Shown piece by piece: positions 33,684 to 36,384 of a stretch of 36,384 bases of DNA (positions within the stretch are counted from its first letter, which is position 1; every line of letters starts with the position of its first letter). Source of the DNA: Lentibacillus halodurans (lineage in GTDB: Bacteria > Bacillota > Bacilli > Bacillales > Amphibacillaceae). A program made the position numbers and the translations under genes. The notes beneath the pieces are model-generated. The model had not been told where the DNA came from and ran no database searches. It worked only from the letters and a program-made list of their open reading frames with translations. Where the stretch lies: the NCBI RefSeq assembly GCF_900112045.1, contig NZ_FOJW01000021.1, forward strand, positions 1 to 36,384, in the 5' to 3' direction.

Positions 33684-33760
33684 CCTTTTAATTATTTAGG
33701 TAAGTTTATTGGTTTCCGAAAGGCGGGGGGGCACCAAAATCATTGGATGCTACCTTTACT

Positions 33761-33811
33761 CCAATATAGAAAGAGCGCTTCTTTATTCCATTAAAGCGCC
33801 CTTTAGTTGAA
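33761..33811 (+). repeat. Dispersed short repeat, copy 2
   Basis: Contains AGAGCGCTTCTTTATTCCAT and AAAGCGCCCTTTAG, a member of the family also seen at 15533, 34451, 34695 and 35588. Confidence 0.55.
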
Positions 33812-33875
33812 GACCAATATTCGTTGTTGAACGTAGCTGCCACTCACTACCGATTAGATAAAGTTGTATTTATAT

Positions 33876-34338
33876 CTAATCTTTAATGATCAACATATTT
33901 GAGTCATCAAATTCCCAGTTAGAGCCATAAGCAACCTCCCAATAATAACCATCAGGGTCAATGAAATATCCTCCATATCCTCCCCATGACAATTTCTTCG
34001 GCACCTTAACAACCTTGGCGCCGACTTCTTTTACTGATTGAAGAATATCATCAACCTCATTTTCAGATTTCGCATTATAAGCAAGCGTGATACCGGAGAA
34101 ACCCCCTTTTGATAACTCGGGAGGATTTTCTTCATTGATATCCTTTGATATCCTTTGATATCCTTTGCTAATTCTTCAATTGGAAATAACTCTAACTTTG
34201 ATCCTTCATTTTTAAAGAACACAATAACAGGTTTTTCCTCATCCCTGTGACCGACGCTTCAAAACCGATGTCGCGGTAAAATTTCAGCGATTTTCCAATA
34301 TCTTTAACACCTAAAGTAATGAGATTAATTCTATTCAT
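33876..34338 (-). pseudogene. VOC (glyoxalase-fold) protein, broken by a 10-bp tandem duplication and a 1-bp loss
   Basis: From the ATG at 34338 (AAGGAG upstream) the frame reads MNRINLITLGVKDIGKSLKF. A missing G in ACAGGG(G)ATG shifts it, continuing KPVIVFFKNEGSKLELFPIE. Then GATATCCTTT (plus strand) is repeated three times in tandem (34137-34166), where one copy would give AKDINEENPPELSKGG. The rest, GYGGYFIDPDGYYWEVAYG, ends at 33876. Removing two repeat units and restoring one G gives exactly 444 bp, 147 codons plus stop, a normal VOC length. The family binds or converts small molecules; no substrate is implied. Confidence 0.85.
34137..34166 (+). repeat. Perfect 10-bp tandem repeat, three units
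   Basis: GATATCCTTT occurs three times in a row inside the VOC pseudogene. A single copy restores the frame locally, so the two extra units arose by slippage. Confidence 0.9.
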
Positions 34339-34450
34339 ACAGATACCAACTCCTTTTAAGTTTGTTCTTTAAAAAGAGTTCGACAAATGAATAAACTTTC
34401 CTTTATTTGATGCTAACTTTCTTTTATATTGATAGTGGCTTACAAACAAA

Positions 34451-34490
34451 AGACGAGCACCCCTTTATTCCAGATAGGCGCCCTTTCCTG
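34451..34490 (+). repeat. Dispersed short repeat, copy 3
   Basis: ACGAGCACCCCTTTATTCCA followed by GATAGGCGCCCTTTCC; same family as copies at 33761 and 34695. Confidence 0.5.
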
Positions 34491-34506
34491 GAACAAAGGT
34501 AAATTA

Positions 34507-34674
34507 TTATCTTTCTTTATTCTCAAGGTCTTTGACCCTTTTTTCCAGATTTGAAATCTCTTCTTTTAAATTATCATTTGGAGTTTTTATCCTGTGTGTT
34601 ACGCTTTTAAGAATTGCAATTACAGCTATAATTAAAACAATTACTCCGGCTACAAATATTAAAATTATCTCCAT
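34507..34674 (-). CDS. Small single-pass membrane protein with coiled-coil tail (55 aa)
   Basis: Begins at the ATG at 34674, with AAAGGG about seven bases upstream. Residues 3-23 (IILIFVAGVIVLIIAVIAIL) are one hydrophobic membrane segment. The remainder (DNLKEEISNLEKRVKDLENK) is a short leucine heptad coil facing the cytoplasm. I do not recognise a family; similar tiny proteins are common in Bacillaceae. It lies between two dispersed repeats on the same strand as the DUF899 and VOC genes. Confidence 0.6.
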   Translation of the reverse strand: MEIILIFVAGVIVLIIAVIAILKSVTHRIKTPNDNLKEEISNLEKRVKDLENKER

Positions 34675-34694
34675 AAGTTACCCTTTCCTTTCTA

Positions 34695-34757
34695 CAACAA
34701 TATGGCCAAGCCAATAGGGACGGCACTCTTGTTCCTGATAAGCGCCCGATTGTTGCA
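34695..34757 (+). repeat. Dispersed short repeat, copy 4
   Basis: CAACAATATGGCC, then GGCACTCTTGTTCCTGATAA and GCGCCCGATTG. It shares CAACAA, ATGGCC, TTCCTGATAA and GCCCGA with copy 1. Confidence 0.6.
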
Positions 34758-34788
34758 CTATACCACAATTACTGATAATTACGCGTGG

Positions 34789-35520
34789 TCACCTTTTCAA
34801 ATGACAGCATGAACCTGAATCTTCAGGGTGATCGTAAGCGTCATGTAAACGCCACCACTCATACGGGGGAGATTGCGGGCAACCTTCAGGCGAGTTTTCC
34901 CAAGTTTCCTGTCGACCTAGTGGTGTCAGGTCAAGGTAGTTAAAATTACTAAAGAGCGTATCGAGACCTCGTGAATACGTAGAATACGTATGAAAGATGC
35001 GATCAGCGTCACGGAGGAATACACTCAATCCCTGATGCTGACGCTGAACTCCACTCTCCGATGTAGCCTCAAAATCATAATTAAAATCACTGTCGAAAGA
35101 GGAATACCACGGCATATACCAGCCCATACGTTCTTTAAAGGGTTCTATCTTGTTCAACGGCGCTTGTGACACCAAAACCAAAGAAGTATCACGAGCATAC
35201 AAGTGAGAAAGGTGTCCCATGCTGTCAACTATCATGGAACAGCCCTCGCAACCCTCATCCCAACTCGGATCAAACATAAAGTGATAGACAATAAGCTGGC
35301 GGCAATCCCTAAATAAATCAAGTAAACCAACTTTGCCTTCTGGTCCTTCAAAGATATAACTCTTATCAATTTCAACCATTGGCATCCTACGACGCTCGGC
35401 ACTCAATTCATCCCGCGCACGAGTCATCTCCTTCTCCTTTGTTAGCAAATTCTGACGAACAGCTAGCCATTCATCTCGTGTAACAATTTTTGGAAGATAT
35501 GTGCTATTCTCTGTGCTCAT
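34789..35520 (-). CDS. DUF899 family protein (thioredoxin-like), paralogue 2
   Basis: A 243-aa paralogue of the protein at 30644. Shared blocks: PKIVTRDEWLAVRQNLL, ELSAERRRMPMVEIDKSYIF, YHFMFDPSWDEGCEGCSM with a CxxC, GWYMPWYSSFDSDFNYDFE, FLRDADRIFHTYSTYSRG and LDLTPLGRQETWEN. It lacks the stretch of about 30 residues that paralogue 1 has after the NYDF motif and ends instead in a His/Cys-containing tail (HPEDSGSCCHLKR). The ATG at 35520 has AAAGGAG upstream. Function unknown; the CxxC suggests redox chemistry. Confidence 0.9.
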   Translation of the reverse strand: MSTENSTYLPKIVTRDEWLAVRQNLLTKEKEMTRARDELSAERRRMPMVEIDKSYIFEGPEGKVGLLDLFRDCRQLIVYHFMFDPSWDEGCEGCSMIVDSMGHLSHLYARDTSLVLVSQAPLNKIEPFKERMGWYMPWYSSFDSDFNYDFEATSESGVQRQHQGLSVFLRDADRIFHTYSTYSRGLDTLFSNFNYLDLTPLGRQETWENSPEGCPQSPPYEWWRLHDAYDHPEDSGSCCHLKR

Positions 35521-35587
35521 ATAATATACTCCTTTCTCATTTTATTCGTTATATACTTCTATCCCTTAGCTTAAAATCCTGCATATT

Positions 35588-35650
35588 CAACAAAATGGCC
35601 CCTCGTATTAAGAAGGACGCACTTATTCGATTAGTGCGCCCGATAACGGA
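35588..35650 (+). repeat. Dispersed short repeat, copy 5
   Basis: CAACAAAATGGCCC, then a hairpin with GCACT and AGTGC arms (35618-35636), then GCGCCCGATAACGG. Same family as copies 1 and 4. Confidence 0.6.
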
Positions 35651-35652
35651 AA

Positions 35653-35850
35653 CTAATGACTTTTCCTTCTGCCATCCAACTTTCTTGATACATAAAAACA
35701 TAGAAAACCAGAACCTAAAGAAATTAGAAAAGGTACGATAGCAAGTATTGGCATTATAATTGTCCAATAAAGCAAATAGGCACTCACTGCAAATATAAAC
35801 CAACTAACTATAAACAAAAAACTCGATAAAAATTCTTTCATTGCAACCAA
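35653..35850 (-). CDS. Small two-pass membrane protein (65 aa)
   Basis: A 65-residue hydrophobic protein with two membrane segments (about residues 8-30 and 33-53) and a basic C-terminus (SRKLDGRRKSH). The TTG at 35850 has AAGGGATG about eight bases upstream; the ATG three codons later has no ribosome site. No family recognised. It lies between the IS110 transposase and the DUF899 paralogue. Confidence 0.5.
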   Translation of the reverse strand: MVAMKEFLSSFLFIVSWFIFAVSAYLLYWTIIMPILAIVPFLISLGSGFLCFYVSRKLDGRRKSH

Positions 35851-35975
35851 ACATATCGCATCCCTTATAGTTAAGTATGAGTACCTTCTTCAACAATCCC
35901 AGCTAACAAGAAGTCAACCCCTGAGACTAAAAAAGTTTCTAAGAACATGATACAATAAATTCACAACGACAAATA

Positions 35976-35994
35976 GCCTTCCCAATCGGAAGGC
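35976..35994 (-). terminator. Hairpin after the IS110 transposase
   Basis: GCCTTCC and GGAAGGC arms (35976-35982, 35988-35994) around a five-base loop, followed on the minus strand by TATTTG. It probably ends transposase transcription. Confidence 0.5.
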
Positions 35995-36021
35995 AATAAA
36001 GAATATTCGTTCGTATTGTTC

Positions 36022-36384
36022 CTAAGCTTCTACAAAAGCTTCTTTTCGCTTAAGCATGTAAAAGATCCAATGAATCAGCTTGTTCATGCACGCCCCCATT
36101 ACGACTTTATGCGGTTTGCCTTCTTCTCGATTGCTTTGATAAAAAGCGATAAGTCTCGTATTTCGTGATTTACGCAAACCACATAAAACAGCGGTATACA
36201 AGGCTTGACGCAGTTTACTGGAACCGCGTTTGGTCATGCGATTTTGCGTGGCTTTGAATTTTCCTGATTCATGAACCCTGGGGTCAACCCCCGAAAAAGC
36301 AACTAACTTTTTCGGATGATGAAATCGATCAATTCCCCCGATTTCGGACAAAATTGTTGCCGCAATCTTGTCTCCGACTCCTGG
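36022..36384 (-). CDS. IS110-family transposase, C-terminal part (runs off the window)
   Basis: The minus strand encodes the C-terminal transposase_20 region of IS110-type enzymes: PGVGDKIAATILSEIG, HHPKKLVAFSGVDPRVHESG, MTKRGSSKLRQALYTAVLCG and KVVMGACMNKLIHWIFYML. The C-terminal part carries the nucleophilic Ser within the KRGSSKLR area. IS110 enzymes combine a RuvC-like domain with this Ser domain and use a bridge RNA from the element's noncoding end. The frame is open to the right edge, so the start and the DEDD domain lie outside. No lesion in the visible part. Confidence 0.92.
   Translation of the reverse strand, partial: PGVGDKIAATILSEIGGIDRFHHPKKLVAFSGVDPRVHESGKFKATQNRMTKRGSSKLRQALYTAVLCGLRKSRNTRLIAFYQSNREEGKPHKVVMGACMNKLIHWIFYMLKRKEAFVEA

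Overview
The window looks like a spore-forming member of the Bacillaceae, probably one of the salt-adapted genera near Lentibacillus, Virgibacillus or Oceanobacillus. The family call rests on the gene order 16S rRNA, pdaB, kbaA, gerD, salA, cwlD, which matches the B. subtilis chromosome between cwlD and an rrn operon, here read in reverse. The genus-level guess is weaker and rests on the acidic proteins and the style of the intergenic repeats.

Layout. 1-11.3 kb is conserved core with no broken gene: the 5' end of a 16S rRNA gene with tandem promoters, a small conserved protein, the sporulation and germination block, three DUF948 membrane proteins, a YknW/YknX-like pair without its ABC transporter, and an Eis-like acetyltransferase. 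11.4-13.75 kb is a small decayed integrative element. It has a 19-bp direct repeat at its ends, repeated candidate integrase arm sites just inside them, a broken tyrosine recombinase, and VOC, Cdd1-like HHH and AraC-fragment cargo.

14.3-19.65 kb is an AT-rich island on the minus strand that looks like a defence module. Two unrecognised proteins are translationally coupled and lie just upstream of a Rad50/SMC-like ABC ATPase with a zinc hook, now broken by two frameshifts. These are followed by a RecB-type PD-(D/E)XK nuclease, to which a tiny frameshifted ORF is coupled by an ATGA overlap. The island interrupts an AbrB-family transporter gene.

20.6-29.1 kb is an intact catabolic locus. A divergent LysR regulator faces a tripartite tricarboxylate transporter (TctC, TctB, TctA), an Ldh-type dehydrogenase, an AtuA-family protein, a DUF4387-RraA fusion and a D-2-hydroxyacid dehydrogenase, followed by a terminator. 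It probably imports a carboxylic acid, oxidises its hydroxy-acid forms and cleaves or decarboxylates the product.

29.1-36.4 kb is an accessory patchwork. It contains remnants of a sugar-nucleotide epimerase, an ISL3 transposase, a UvrA-like ATPase and a VOC protein, two DUF899 paralogues, an ArsR/AHSA1/DUF1579-like cluster, two small membrane proteins, a dispersed short repeat family and a partial IS110 transposase at the edge. Single-base frameshifts are confined to the accessory segments, which favours real decay over uniform sequencing error, although several lie in homopolymers.
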